Program-made: the position numbers and the translations under genes
Part shown: one piece after another, positions 10,039-19,995 of the stretch
How the letters are laid out: every line of letters begins with the position of its first letter
Numbering within the stretch: position 1 is the stretch's first letter
Assembly (NCBI RefSeq): GCF_014863605.1
Contig: NZ_CP062252.1
Coordinates: forward strand, 5,929,501-5,993,500
Length of the DNA stretch: 64,000 nucleotides
Origin: Pseudomonas allokribbensis
GTDB taxonomy: Bacteria; Pseudomonadota; Gammaproteobacteria; Pseudomonadales; Pseudomonadaceae
Direction: 5' to 3'
Notes under the pieces: model-generated
What the model was told of the DNA's origin: nothing
Database searches by the model: none
What the model saw: the letters and a program-made list of their open reading frames with translations, nothing else

Positions 10039-10467
10039 ATGGCATTTGCGTAAAACGCTTGATGCTTCACCGTCGAAGCCGCACACGCGACCGAGACAAA
10101 TCCGCTTCACCGCGTCAGGCCTGGCTCTTTTGCCAGCGGTGCACGTCTTTTCTGACGAGCCTTTCAAGGCTACTGACGAGCACACCCACTGATTCCTCTT
10201 ACGACGATCAGCCCAAGGCACCTGCTTGCGTGCCCGTTTCATGAGCTATCCGAGGCCAGCATACCGGCCGTCAGCGGATTCAGCGCAACACTTTCAAATA
10301 GTCGAAGACTGATGAGTACTAACGTCAGTGAATTTTCGGCAGATACACTTCCCGACAGCGATTACGTCAACGACACTGGTCGAGCCGCACTTTATCTTGC
10401 GCGCCTCACACCATGATCGTCCGGCCGCCCTTCGCATCGGACCCATTACAGCGCAGACGAGAACGCC
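10039..10467. other. rpsU-dnaG intergenic region without a gene
   Basis: A 429-base stretch in which I see no credible coding frame: all open frames are short, lack ribosome sites and have no family resemblance. It presumably holds the dnaG promoter and leader. In P. aeruginosa, as I recall, a GatB/YqeY-like gene sits here; it is not present in this window. Confidence 0.6.
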
Positions 10468-12435
10468 ATGGCCGGGCTGATTCCCCAGAGCTTCATTGAC
10501 GACCTGCTGAACCGCACCGACATCGTCGACGTGGTCAGCTCGCGCGTGCAACTGAAGAAGGCCGGCAAAAACTACACCGCCTGTTGCCCGTTTCATAAAG
10601 AGAAGACCCCGTCGTTCAGCGTAAGTCCCGACAAGCAGTTCTATTACTGCTTCGGCTGCGGCGCTGGCGGCAACGCGCTTGGTTTTCTCATGGATCACGA
10701 CAACCTGGACTTCCCCCAGGCCGTCGAGGATCTGGCCAAGGCGGCGGGCATGGAAATCCCGCGCGAAGAAGGTGGCCGCTCGCACAAACCGCGACAGCCG
10801 ACCGATTCGCCGCTCTATCCGCTGCTGACCGCCGCCGCCGATTTTTACCGGCAGGCGCTCAAGAGCCACCCGGCACGCAAGGCTGCCGTGGACTACCTAA
10901 AAGGTCGCGGCCTGACCGGCGAGATTGCCCGAGACTTCGGCCTCGGCTTTGCCCCACCGGGCTGGGACAACCTGTTCAAGCACCTGAGCAGCGACACCCT
11001 GCAGCAGAAAGCCATGATCGACGCCGGCCTGCTGATCGAGAACGCCGAAACCGGCAAACGCTATGATCGCTTCCGTGATCGTGTGATGTTCCCGATCCGC
11101 GATACCCGTGGGCGCATCATTGCCTTCGGTGGCCGAGTTCTCGGCGACGACAAGCCGAAATACCTGAACTCGCCGGAAACCCCGGTATTCCATAAAGGCC
11201 AGGAACTCTACGGCCTTTATGAAGCACGCAAGAACAACCGCAACCTCGACGAAATCATCGTCGTCGAGGGCTACATGGACGTCATCGCCCTGGCCCAGCA
11301 AGGCCTGCGCAATGCCGTCGCGACGCTGGGCACGGCCACCAGTGAAGAACACCTGAAACGTCTTTTTCGCGTCGTGCCGAACGTATTGTTCTGCTTTGAC
11401 GGCGACCAGGCCGGCCGCAACGCCGCCTGGCGCGCACTGGAAGCTACGCTGAGCAGCCTGCAGGACGGTCGCCGCGCGCGCTTCCTGTTTCTGCCTGAAG
11501 GCGAAGACCCGGACACCTTGATCCGAGCCGAAGGCACCGACGCCTTCCGGGCGCGAATCAACCAGCACGCACAACCGCTGGCGGACTACTTCTTCCAGCA
11601 ACTGACCGAAGAGGCCGACCCTCGCTCGCTCGAAGGCAAGGCGCACCTGGCCACCCTTGCCGCGCCGCTGATCGACAAGGTGCCGGGGGCCAACCTGCGG
11701 ATCCTGATGCGTCAGCGCCTGACCGAAATCACCGGTCTGAGCAGCGAGACCGTCAGTCAATTGGCCCAGAGCGCACCACAGGAAGCGCCGCCCGCCTACG
11801 ATCCAGGCATCGATTACGACGCAATACCGGACTACAGCGACTACCATCAGCCGCAGGCACAGGACATGTATGTGCCGCAGCAGGAATGGACGCCGAAGAA
11901 ATCCGGCGCCGGCGGCAAGAAATGGGAAAAGAAACCCTGGGACAAAAATGGCAAACGTGGTGGTGATCGCGATCAACCGCGTGCCCCACGGATACCGGCC
12001 GCCGTCGAAACACCGATCATGGCCGCCCTGCGAACCGTGATCCACCACCCGCAGTTGGCCCTGAAAGTCGAGACCGCCGGTCACTTCGCGGACGAAGACA
12101 ATACCAACACCCAGCTTCTGGTGGCCTCGCTTGAGGCCGTACAAAAGAATCCTCAGCTAAACTCTTTTCAGTTGATCTCGCGATGGCACGGCACCGAACA
12201 GGGTCGATTGCTGACCCGCCTGGCAGAAAAGGAATGGCTGATCAACGGAGAAAACCTTGAACAACAGTTTTTCGACACCATAACTAGCTTGTCCGCCCGC
12301 CAGCGCGAGCGAAAGCTGGAACAACTTTCCAGGAAATCACGTCAAAGCGATTTGAGCGCCGAAGAAAAATCTTTGCTGCTCGAGTTGCTTAAACGGGATG
12401 TTCCTGCATCAAACCCGACCTCAACTGGCGCGTGA
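10468..12435 (+). CDS. dnaG: DNA primase DnaG
   Basis: The 655-residue primase makes RNA primers at the replication fork. The N-terminal CHC2 zinc ribbon is intact (CPFHKEKTPSF and YYCFGCGAGG, about residues 40-68), the TOPRIM core has VVEGYMDVIAL near residue 265 and the FDGDQAGR metal site, and the C-terminal helicase-binding domain follows a low-complexity, Tyr/Gln/Lys/Gly-rich linker around residues 440-505. That linker is longer and more charged than in E. coli, as is usual in pseudomonads. It precedes rpoD by 67 bases. Confidence 0.97.
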   Translation: MAGLIPQSFIDDLLNRTDIVDVVSSRVQLKKAGKNYTACCPFHKEKTPSFSVSPDKQFYYCFGCGAGGNALGFLMDHDNLDFPQAVEDLAKAAGMEIPREEGGRSHKPRQPTDSPLYPLLTAAADFYRQALKSHPARKAAVDYLKGRGLTGEIARDFGLGFAPPGWDNLFKHLSSDTLQQKAMIDAGLLIENAETGKRYDRFRDRVMFPIRDTRGRIIAFGGRVLGDDKPKYLNSPETPVFHKGQELYGLYEARKNNRNLDEIIVVEGYMDVIALAQQGLRNAVATLGTATSEEHLKRLFRVVPNVLFCFDGDQAGRNAAWRALEATLSSLQDGRRARFLFLPEGEDPDTLIRAEGTDAFRARINQHAQPLADYFFQQLTEEADPRSLEGKAHLATLAAPLIDKVPGANLRILMRQRLTEITGLSSETVSQLAQSAPQEAPPAYDPGIDYDAIPDYSDYHQPQAQDMYVPQQEWTPKKSGAGGKKWEKKPWDKNGKRGGDRDQPRAPRIPAAVETPIMAALRTVIHHPQLALKVETAGHFADEDNTNTQLLVASLEAVQKNPQLNSFQLISRWHGTEQGRLLTRLAEKEWLINGENLEQQFFDTITSLSARQRERKLEQLSRKSRQSDLSAEEKSLLLELLKRDVPASNPTSTGA

Positions 12436-12449
12436 GGTCATAGCTCAGG

Positions 12450-12455
12450 TATAAT
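12450..12455 (+). promoter_or_regulatory. Candidate -10 box for rpoD
   Basis: A perfect TATAAT lies in the short dnaG-rpoD gap, about 50 bases before the rpoD ATG. I see no good -35 at 16-18 bases, so it may need an activator or be a weak internal promoter. Confidence 0.4.
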
Positions 12456-12502
12456 CCTCGGCTTGTTTTTTGCCCGCCAAGACCTTCAGTGGATAGGGTG
12501 TT

Positions 12503-14350
<1,848 letters not shown>

Positions 14351-14356
14351 TACCAG

Positions 14357-14386
14357 AACCCCCGGCCCAGGCCGGGGGTTTTGTTT
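14357..14386 (+). terminator. rpoD terminator
   Basis: AACCCCCGGC-CCAG-GCCGGGGGTT followed by TTGTTTAT; a strong intrinsic terminator seven bases after the stop. Confidence 0.9.
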
Positions 14387-14476
14387 ATAGGGCAGATTAA
14401 ATACCTCGCTCCGCCCTTCCCTCGCGCACAGCCCGTCTACACTCGAAACATTCCCCCGAGCCATAACGAGACCGTT

Positions 14477-17400
14477 ATGCCCAGACTGGCGTCCGTGCTT
14501 TTTTTGCTGTCACTGATGATCTGGACCGCAACGGCTGACGCGCTGACTCTGACCGATGAAGAACGTAGCTGGCTGGCGGCTCACCCGGACTTGCGCCTGG
14601 GTGTCGATGCATCGTGGCCGCCATTTGAGTTTCGGGACGACCAGAACCGTTATCAGGGCCTGGCGGCGGACTATATCGATGTGATCCGTCAGCGCCTGGC
14701 GATCAAACTGACACCAATCGAACCCGTGAGCTGGACGGTGGTGCTCGAACAGGCCAAAAACGGCACCATCGATCTGCTGCCGGGCATCATGTCCACCCCG
14801 GAACGCCAGAATTACCTGGCTTTCACCCGCCCCTACCTCGACTTTCCGATCGTCATCCTCGCCCACGTCGGCGGCCCGCAACCGCGCAAGATCGAGGATC
14901 TGTACGGGCTGAAGATCGCCGTTGTCGAAAACTATGCCCCTCACGAACTGCTGCGCACGCACCATCCCGACCTGAACCTGGTCGCCATGCCCAATGTCAG
15001 CTCGGCCCTTCAGGCCCTGGCCACAGATGAAGTAGACGCGGTGGTCGGCGATCTCGCCTCCAGCGTCTGGAGCCTGCGCCAGCTCAAGCTCGACGGGCTG
15101 TATGTCAGCGGCGAAACCCCCTATCGCTATCAACTGGCCATGGGGGTGCCCCGGGACAAGAAAATGCTGGTGAGCATCCTGGATAAAGTCCTGGCCGACA
15201 TGTCCCCGGAAGAAATCAGCAGCATTCAGGAACATTGGGTAGGCAACGTCCTCGATCATCGGACATTCTGGTCGGATCTGCTGGTCTACGGTTTGCCTGG
15301 CCTGTTGCTGCTGGTGATCATCCTGGCCGTGGTGATCCGCATCAACCGCCGCTTGAGCTCGGAAATTGCCCGACGCATAGACCTCGAGCAGGAACTGCGC
15401 AGCAGCGAATACCACTATCGAGGACTGGTGGAGAGCCTGTCGGCCATCGCCTGGGAAGCGCGAATCAGCGATTTCACCTACAGCTACGTTTCGCCCCACG
15501 CCGAGGATCTGCTCGGTTATCCACTGTCGCACTGGCTGATACCGGGCTTCTGGCGCAACATCATCCACCCGGCAGACCTGACTCGCGCGCAAAGCTTCTG
15601 CGATCACGAAGTCCTTGCCGGGCGCGATCACAGCCTCGATTATCGAGTGATCACCGCTGACGGCCGTTGCTTGTGGGTGCGCGATATCGTCAGCCTGATT
15701 GAACACGGCCACGAGCCGGTGATGCGCGGTCTGATGATCGACATCAGCGAAACCAAGCGCACCGAAGAAGCGCTACGTCTGTCAGAGCAGAAATTCGCCT
15801 CGGTATTCCAGCAATGCCCGGACATTCTGGTGATTGCACGGCTGTCCGACGGCTGCCTGCTGGAGGTCAACGAGGCCTTTGAAGAGCAGATCGGGCTGAG
15901 AGCCGAAGAAGTCATCGGCCAGACCGCCACCGAACTCAACATCTGGGGCATTCCCGGCGTCGGGCCGGGCCTGCTGCAGCGCCTGCAGGCTGGCAGCATC
16001 CGCAACCTGGAGATGCCCTTTCGTCGCAACAATGGCCAGGTGTTCACCGGGCTGATTTCTGCCGAACCGTTCGAGCTCGATACCACACCGGCGCTGGTCG
16101 TGGTGGTGCGCGACATTTCTCCACTCAAGGAAACCCAGCAACAACTGCAAACCTCCGAAGAGAAGTTCGCCAAGGCCTTCCACGCCTCGCCGGACGGACT
16201 GCTGCTGTCGCGTCAGAGCGATGGCCTGCTGCTGGAGGTCAACGAAGGTTTCAGCCGCATCACCGGTTTCAACAGCGCCATGTCGGTGGACCGCTCGGCG
16301 CTGGATCTGGGGATCTGGGTCAACCTCAACGAACGCAAACAGATGCTTGATCTGCTGCACCGCGACGGTTTCGTTCGCGATTTCACCTGCCACATCCGCC
16401 GCAGTGACGGGCAGATCCGCCTCTGCGAGGTGTCCAGCCGTCCACTGCCGATCGGCGACGAAGACTGCATGCTGACCATCGCCCGGGACATCACCGAGCG
16501 CCACCTGATGCAGGAAAAACTGCAACAGGCCGCGACCGTGTTCGAGAGCACCGCTGAAGGCGTATTGATCACCGACACTCAACAGCACATCAGTGCGGTG
16601 AACCGTGCGTTTACCGAAATCACCGGTTACAGCGAAAGCGAGGCGCTCGGGCATACCCCGCGCCTGCTGGCCTCAGGGCTGCACGACAGCGCATTTTACG
16701 CGGCGATGTGGCATCAATTGACTGACGAAGGCCACTGGCAAGGCGAGATTTCCAACCGACGCAAGAATGGCGAGTTATACCCAAGTTGGCTGACCATCAG
16801 CGCCGTGCGCAATCGCGACAAGTTCATCACCCACTTCGTTGCGGTATTCGCCGACATCTCCAGCCTCAAGCATGCCCAGGCCAAGCTCGACTACCAGGCC
16901 CACCATGACCCGCTGACCGGCCTGCCAAACCGTACGCTGTTCGAAAGCCGTCTGCAGATGGCGCTGAACAGCCAGCAGGAAAACGGCAGCCTGGGCGCGG
17001 TGTTGTTCCTAGACCTCGACCGCTTCAAGCACATCAACGACAGCCTCGGTCACCCGGTTGGCGACCTGCTGCTCAAGGGCATCGCCGTACGCCTCAAAGA
17101 ACAACTGCGCGATATCGATACCGTGGCGCGACTGGGGGGTGACGAATTCATCATCCTGCTACCCGGCCTGCAACAGGCCGGTGATGCCGACAACATTGCC
17201 ACCAAATTGCTGAACTGCTTCGGCGCACCGTTCCAGGCCGGCGAGCACGAGTTTTTCATCAGCGCCAGCATCGGCACCAGTCTTTACCCCCGTGACGGCT
17301 GTGACGTCGCCACCCTGATCAAGAACGCCGATGCGGCGATGTACCGTTCCAAGGCCAAGGGCCGCAACCGCGTCGAAAGCTACACCCGCGACCTCACCGC

Positions 17401-18223
17401 CCAGGCCAGCGAGCGCGTGGCGCTGGAACATGAACTGCGCCGGGCTATCGAGCGCGAAGAGCTGTACCTCTACTACCAACCGAAAATCAGCCTCGACGAT
17501 CACTCTCTGGTCGGCGCCGAAGCCCTGATCCGCTGGCGCCACCCGACCTTCGGCGAGGTGCCTCCGGAGCACTTCATACCGTTGGCGGAAGAGAACGGCA
17601 TGATCCTGCAAATCGGCGACTGGGTGCTGGAAACCGCCTGCCGGCAGATGTTCGAGTGGAACCAGATTTACGAATCCCTGGGCCCACTGTCGGTCAACCT
17701 GGCCGGCGCACAACTGCGCCAGCCGAACCTGCTGGGACGCATCGAACAACTGCTCAAGGACAACCGCCTCAGGCCGGATTTACTGCAACTGGAAATTACC
17801 GAAAACTTCATCATGAGCCAGGCCGAAGAAGCCCTGGCGGTGCTGCATCAACTCAAACACCTCGGCGTGCAACTGGCCATCGACGACTTCGGCACCGGTT
17901 ATTCCTCGCTGAGCTACCTCAAACGCCTGCCGCTGGACATCCTCAAGATCGACCAGTCTTTCGTCCGCGGCCTGCCCGACGACCCGCACGACGCGGCGAT
18001 TGTCCGCGCCATCATCGCCCTGGGCCGCAGCATGCAATTCACTGTGATCGCCGAAGGCGTGGAAACCCAGGCCCAGCAACAATTCCTCGCCGCCGAAGGC
18101 TGTGAACAGATCCAGGGCTACATCGTCAGCCTGCCGCTGCCACCGGAGGAGTTCGCCGCGACGTTTCTTCGTATAGCCGTATCAGATTTTTCGGATAGCA
18201 CAGCCGAGAAACCGTCGCTATAA
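14477..18223 (+). CDS. Periplasmic-sensor PAS/GGDEF/EAL protein (bifunctional c-di-GMP enzyme candidate)
   Basis: From the ATG at 14477 the protein has 1248 residues; an upstream in-frame ATG at 14381 lies on the rpoD terminator and would put the signal sequence in the middle, so I reject it. Order: signal peptide (about 1-22), periplasmic SBP_bac_3 ligand-binding domain (about 25-255), one membrane helix (about 270-292), four PAS-type segments (to about 805), GGDEF (motif near 885) and EAL (motif near 1014). The GGDEF site has an intact I-site RDID five residues before GGDEF, and the EAL domain keeps EALIRW and DDFGTGYSS, so both activities may be live. The ligand-binding domain resembles amino-acid-binding proteins, suggesting a small-molecule input. 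Its stop codon overlaps the -10 of the next tRNA. Confidence 0.9.
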   Translation: MPRLASVLFLLSLMIWTATADALTLTDEERSWLAAHPDLRLGVDASWPPFEFRDDQNRYQGLAADYIDVIRQRLAIKLTPIEPVSWTVVLEQAKNGTIDLLPGIMSTPERQNYLAFTRPYLDFPIVILAHVGGPQPRKIEDLYGLKIAVVENYAPHELLRTHHPDLNLVAMPNVSSALQALATDEVDAVVGDLASSVWSLRQLKLDGLYVSGETPYRYQLAMGVPRDKKMLVSILDKVLADMSPEEISSIQEHWVGNVLDHRTFWSDLLVYGLPGLLLLVIILAVVIRINRRLSSEIARRIDLEQELRSSEYHYRGLVESLSAIAWEARISDFTYSYVSPHAEDLLGYPLSHWLIPGFWRNIIHPADLTRAQSFCDHEVLAGRDHSLDYRVITADGRCLWVRDIVSLIEHGHEPVMRGLMIDISETKRTEEALRLSEQKFASVFQQCPDILVIARLSDGCLLEVNEAFEEQIGLRAEEVIGQTATELNIWGIPGVGPGLLQRLQAGSIRNLEMPFRRNNGQVFTGLISAEPFELDTTPALVVVVRDISPLKETQQQLQTSEEKFAKAFHASPDGLLLSRQSDGLLLEVNEGFSRITGFNSAMSVDRSALDLGIWVNLNERKQMLDLLHRDGFVRDFTCHIRRSDGQIRLCEVSSRPLPIGDEDCMLTIARDITERHLMQEKLQQAATVFESTAEGVLITDTQQHISAVNRAFTEITGYSESEALGHTPRLLASGLHDSAFYAAMWHQLTDEGHWQGEISNRRKNGELYPSWLTISAVRNRDKFITHFVAVFADISSLKHAQAKLDYQAHHDPLTGLPNRTLFESRLQMALNSQQENGSLGAVLFLDLDRFKHINDSLGHPVGDLLLKGIAVRLKEQLRDIDTVARLGGDEFIILLPGLQQAGDADNIATKLLNCFGAPFQAGEHEFFISASIGTSLYPRDGCDVATLIKNADAAMYRSKAKGRNRVESYTRDLTAQASERVALEHELRRAIEREELYLYYQPKISLDDHSLVGAEALIRWRHPTFGEVPPEHFIPLAEENGMILQIGDWVLETACRQMFEWNQIYESLGPLSVNLAGAQLRQPNLLGRIEQLLKDNRLRPDLLQLEITENFIMSQAEEALAVLHQLKHLGVQLAIDDFGTGYSSLSYLKRLPLDILKIDQSFVRGLPDDPHDAAIVRAIIALGRSMQFTVIAEGVETQAQQQFLAAEGCEQIQGYIVSLPLPPEEFAATFLRIAVSDFSDSTAEKPSL

Positions 18224-18224
18224 T
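18219..18224 (+). promoter_or_regulatory. tRNA promoter -10 overlapping the upstream stop codon
   Basis: A perfect TATAAT includes the TAA stop of the GGDEF/EAL gene (18221-18223). It is followed by a GC-rich discriminator (CCGCGGCC), typical of stringently controlled stable-RNA promoters, and starts about 7 bases before the mature tRNA. The -35 is poor. Confidence 0.5.
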
Positions 18225-18238
18225 CCGCGGCCTACTGA

Positions 18239-18315
18239 GGGCCTATAGCTCAGTTGGTTAGAGCAGAGGACTCATAATCCTTTGGTCCACGGTTCAAGTC
18301 CGTGTGGGCCCACCA
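18239..18315 (+). tRNA. tRNA with CAU anticodon, probably tRNA-Ile2 (lysidine type)
   Basis: A 77-base cloverleaf with encoded CCA. Acceptor GGGCCTA pairs TGGGCCC, D-arm GCTC/GAGC, anticodon stem GAGGA/TCCTT with loop CTCATAA (anticodon CAT), T-arm CACGG-TTCAAGT-CCGTG. CAT may mean elongator Met or, after lysidine modification of C34, Ile for AUA codons. The T-loop TTCAAGT and overall pattern resemble E. coli ileX more than metT, so Ile2 is favoured. A terminator follows directly. Confidence 0.9.
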
Positions 18316-18321
18316 AACATG

Positions 18322-18351
18322 AAAAAGCCGCGCATATGTGCGGCTTTTTTT
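18322..18351 (+). terminator. tRNA terminator
   Basis: AAAAAGCCGC-N-GCGGCTTTTTTT hairpin directly after the tRNA, with A-tract and T-tract making it usable from both strands. Confidence 0.9.
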
Positions 18352-18518
18352 CGCCTGTCGTTTGGCGATTACGGTATTCAACAACGCAATGTTCGGAAGA
18401 CTACCGCAAGGTCTGTAGGTAATTTCCCAAGCTGTGTTTCTACTCAGTTTTCGGCCTTGTTGGCCTTTTCTCCGAGCGAGTAATCTCCGGGCGCCGCTGC
18501 CCGCCAAGGATTACTTTC

Positions 18519-19079
18519 ATGCTCATGAGTGCTGCGCCACTGGTCAAAGAAGCAGGTGGCCAACAAACATGGATCGACTTAGCTTTGCCCGACCTGCGAA
18601 CGCTGGCCAGGGAGTTTCGGTCAGCGGTAATCGATGAGGTAAAAAGGGCAGACGATGCGCAAGGCGCCCTCAAGATTCTCCTGGCTCACTTCGGCTTCAT
18701 CGACGAGGCGCTACTGGCAGTGACCATCCTCACGCCGATCGGAAACGTTGCGGTGATGAGGGACAAGCTCGCCCACATCGTCGAAAAACGCGCTGACTCA
18801 CGAGAGCGCTACGTTCGGCATGCCATTGATACGCTGACGGGACCTTTTGAAATTTGGAGAATCCTGTACGACAACGGCGGATACCGCCTAGCCTTCATCA
18901 ACGCCTACGAGGCAAAGAATGACATGCTCGTCGTGGTGGATGTCAGGCACGGACACGTCCTGTGGAACTTCATGCATGCCCCGGCAAGAGCTATGAACAG
19001 GCACCGCCAGGGCGAACTTCTCTACAAGAGATACGTTCTTCAGGACAAACAAAAAGGGGAGCCTGTTGGCTCCCCTTGA
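18519..19079 (+). CDS. PBECR2-like phage protein (barnase/EndoU/colicin/RelE-type nuclease domain), likely prophage remnant
   Basis: A 186-residue protein unrelated to its neighbours. The C-terminal half (about 95-180: GPFEIWR, RLAFINAY, MLVVVDV, then WNFM ending in RHRQGELLYKR) resembles PBECR2 domains found at the C-terminus of Mu-F-like phage head proteins, which are predicted nucleases of the barnase-EndoU-ColicinE5/D-RelE group. Here the domain stands alone with a roughly 90-residue N-terminal part that I do not recognise. AAGGA precedes ATG 18519; a second ATG two codons in is possible. It sits just downstream of a tRNA in a patch visibly less GC-rich than the surroundings, consistent with a decayed phage insertion. 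It could also be an independent toxin-like gene, but no partner is seen. Confidence 0.55.
   Translation: MLMSAAPLVKEAGGQQTWIDLALPDLRTLAREFRSAVIDEVKRADDAQGALKILLAHFGFIDEALLAVTILTPIGNVAVMRDKLAHIVEKRADSRERYVRHAIDTLTGPFEIWRILYDNGGYRLAFINAYEAKNDMLVVVDVRHGHVLWNFMHAPARAMNRHRQGELLYKRYVLQDKQKGEPVGSP
19054..19077 (-). terminator. Hairpin overlapping the end of the phage-type gene
   Basis: AAGGGGAGCC-TGTT-GGCTCCCCTT is a perfect 10-bp stem covering the last codons of the gene. The T-run lies on the minus-strand side (TTTTTGTTTG), so as an intrinsic terminator it faces the minus strand although no minus-strand gene follows; it may be left over from a lost gene. Confidence 0.6.
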
Positions 19080-19387
19080 GTATTTGAATCCTGATATTGG
19101 CATCCTCAGGAAATGGGATGAAGAGGTCTCACCTTACACCGATGTTGCAGCATCGCTGAGGTACCTACGTCCGCTGAAGCCCTGCAAGGCAGCGGATTTC
19201 GCGCTCTTGAGGCCATTTTTGATAAAGGCAGCAGGCAAGTCAAATCATTTGTCCGTTCTTTTGTTTCAGTAAAATCCCCCGATCCAGCGACTGCCTGACC
19301 CCAGCCGTTCAATCAGCGCCCACAAGCGCCTCGCGTGACGAGCCTGTAACATGCAGCCCCATTGATCCGTACCGCTGGAGCCTGCCC
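19080..19387. other. Intergenic stretch after the phage-type gene
   Basis: About 308 bases with no supportable gene. It is somewhat AT-richer than its neighbours and ends in the promoter/leader of the Lrp-type regulator. No copy of the tRNA 3' end was found here, so no att site can be claimed. Confidence 0.5.
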
Positions 19388-19849
19388 TTGCCCGACATCC
19401 GCCCACCCGTGCTTGATGAAATCGACCGCCAGCTAATCGCTGCCCTGCAAATCAACGCCCGTGAAAGCGTGGCAATGCTGGCCAGGCAACTGGGCATCGC
19501 ACGCACGACCGTGACTTCGCGGCTGGCGCGACTGGAAAAGGCCAAAGTCATCACCGGTTATGGCGTGCGCCTGGGCCAACGCGTCGTGGATGGCGGGTTG
19601 CAGGCGTATGTCGGGATCAAGGTGCAGCCGCGCTCCGGCAAAGAGGTGTTGCGGCGGTTGAGTGCGATGGCCCAGGTGCAGCAGTTGTGTGCGGTGAGTG
19701 GAGAATTTGATTATGTAGCGTGGCTGCGAACCGACTCGCCGGAACAACTGGATCAATTGCTGGATCAGATCGGCAGCGTAGACGGCGTGGAGAAGACCAC
19801 GACCTCAATCATCCTCAGCAGCAAAATTGATCGCGGACATCCAGTCTGA
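19388..19849 (+). CDS. Lrp/AsnC family transcriptional regulator
   Basis: A 153-residue feast/famine regulator: N-terminal winged helix (DEIDRQLIAALQINARESVAMLA...), then an RAM/ACT-like effector domain that binds an amino acid. The start is TTG at 19388 with GGAG seven bases upstream; no ATG is available near the family's usual start. It lies immediately upstream of davBA on the same strand, so a role in sensing lysine or related amino acids and controlling davBA is plausible but inferred. Confidence 0.9.
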   Translation: MPDIRPPVLDEIDRQLIAALQINARESVAMLARQLGIARTTVTSRLARLEKAKVITGYGVRLGQRVVDGGLQAYVGIKVQPRSGKEVLRRLSAMAQVQQLCAVSGEFDYVAWLRTDSPEQLDQLLDQIGSVDGVEKTTTSIILSSKIDRGHPV

Positions 19850-19995
19850 TCATTATATTCGTCAGATTGCAGCACCAACGCTCAAAACGACGACACTTTG
19901 CGTCTTATTAACGTGTTCTACGCTCCCTAGAATGGCTGGCATCTTTTCCTATACTCAGACGCGCATCCTGCGTCGGGTCGCCAGCAAGGTCAGCC

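Noticed and set aside
12184..12200. TGGCAC followed by GGCACC, sigma-54-like
   Set aside because: No GC at the -12 place and it lies in dnaG coding sequence.
18316..19387. Search for a repeated tRNA 3' end as an attachment site
   Set aside because: No second copy of the tRNA 3' part was found downstream in this patch or elsewhere in the window, so no att pair is claimed.
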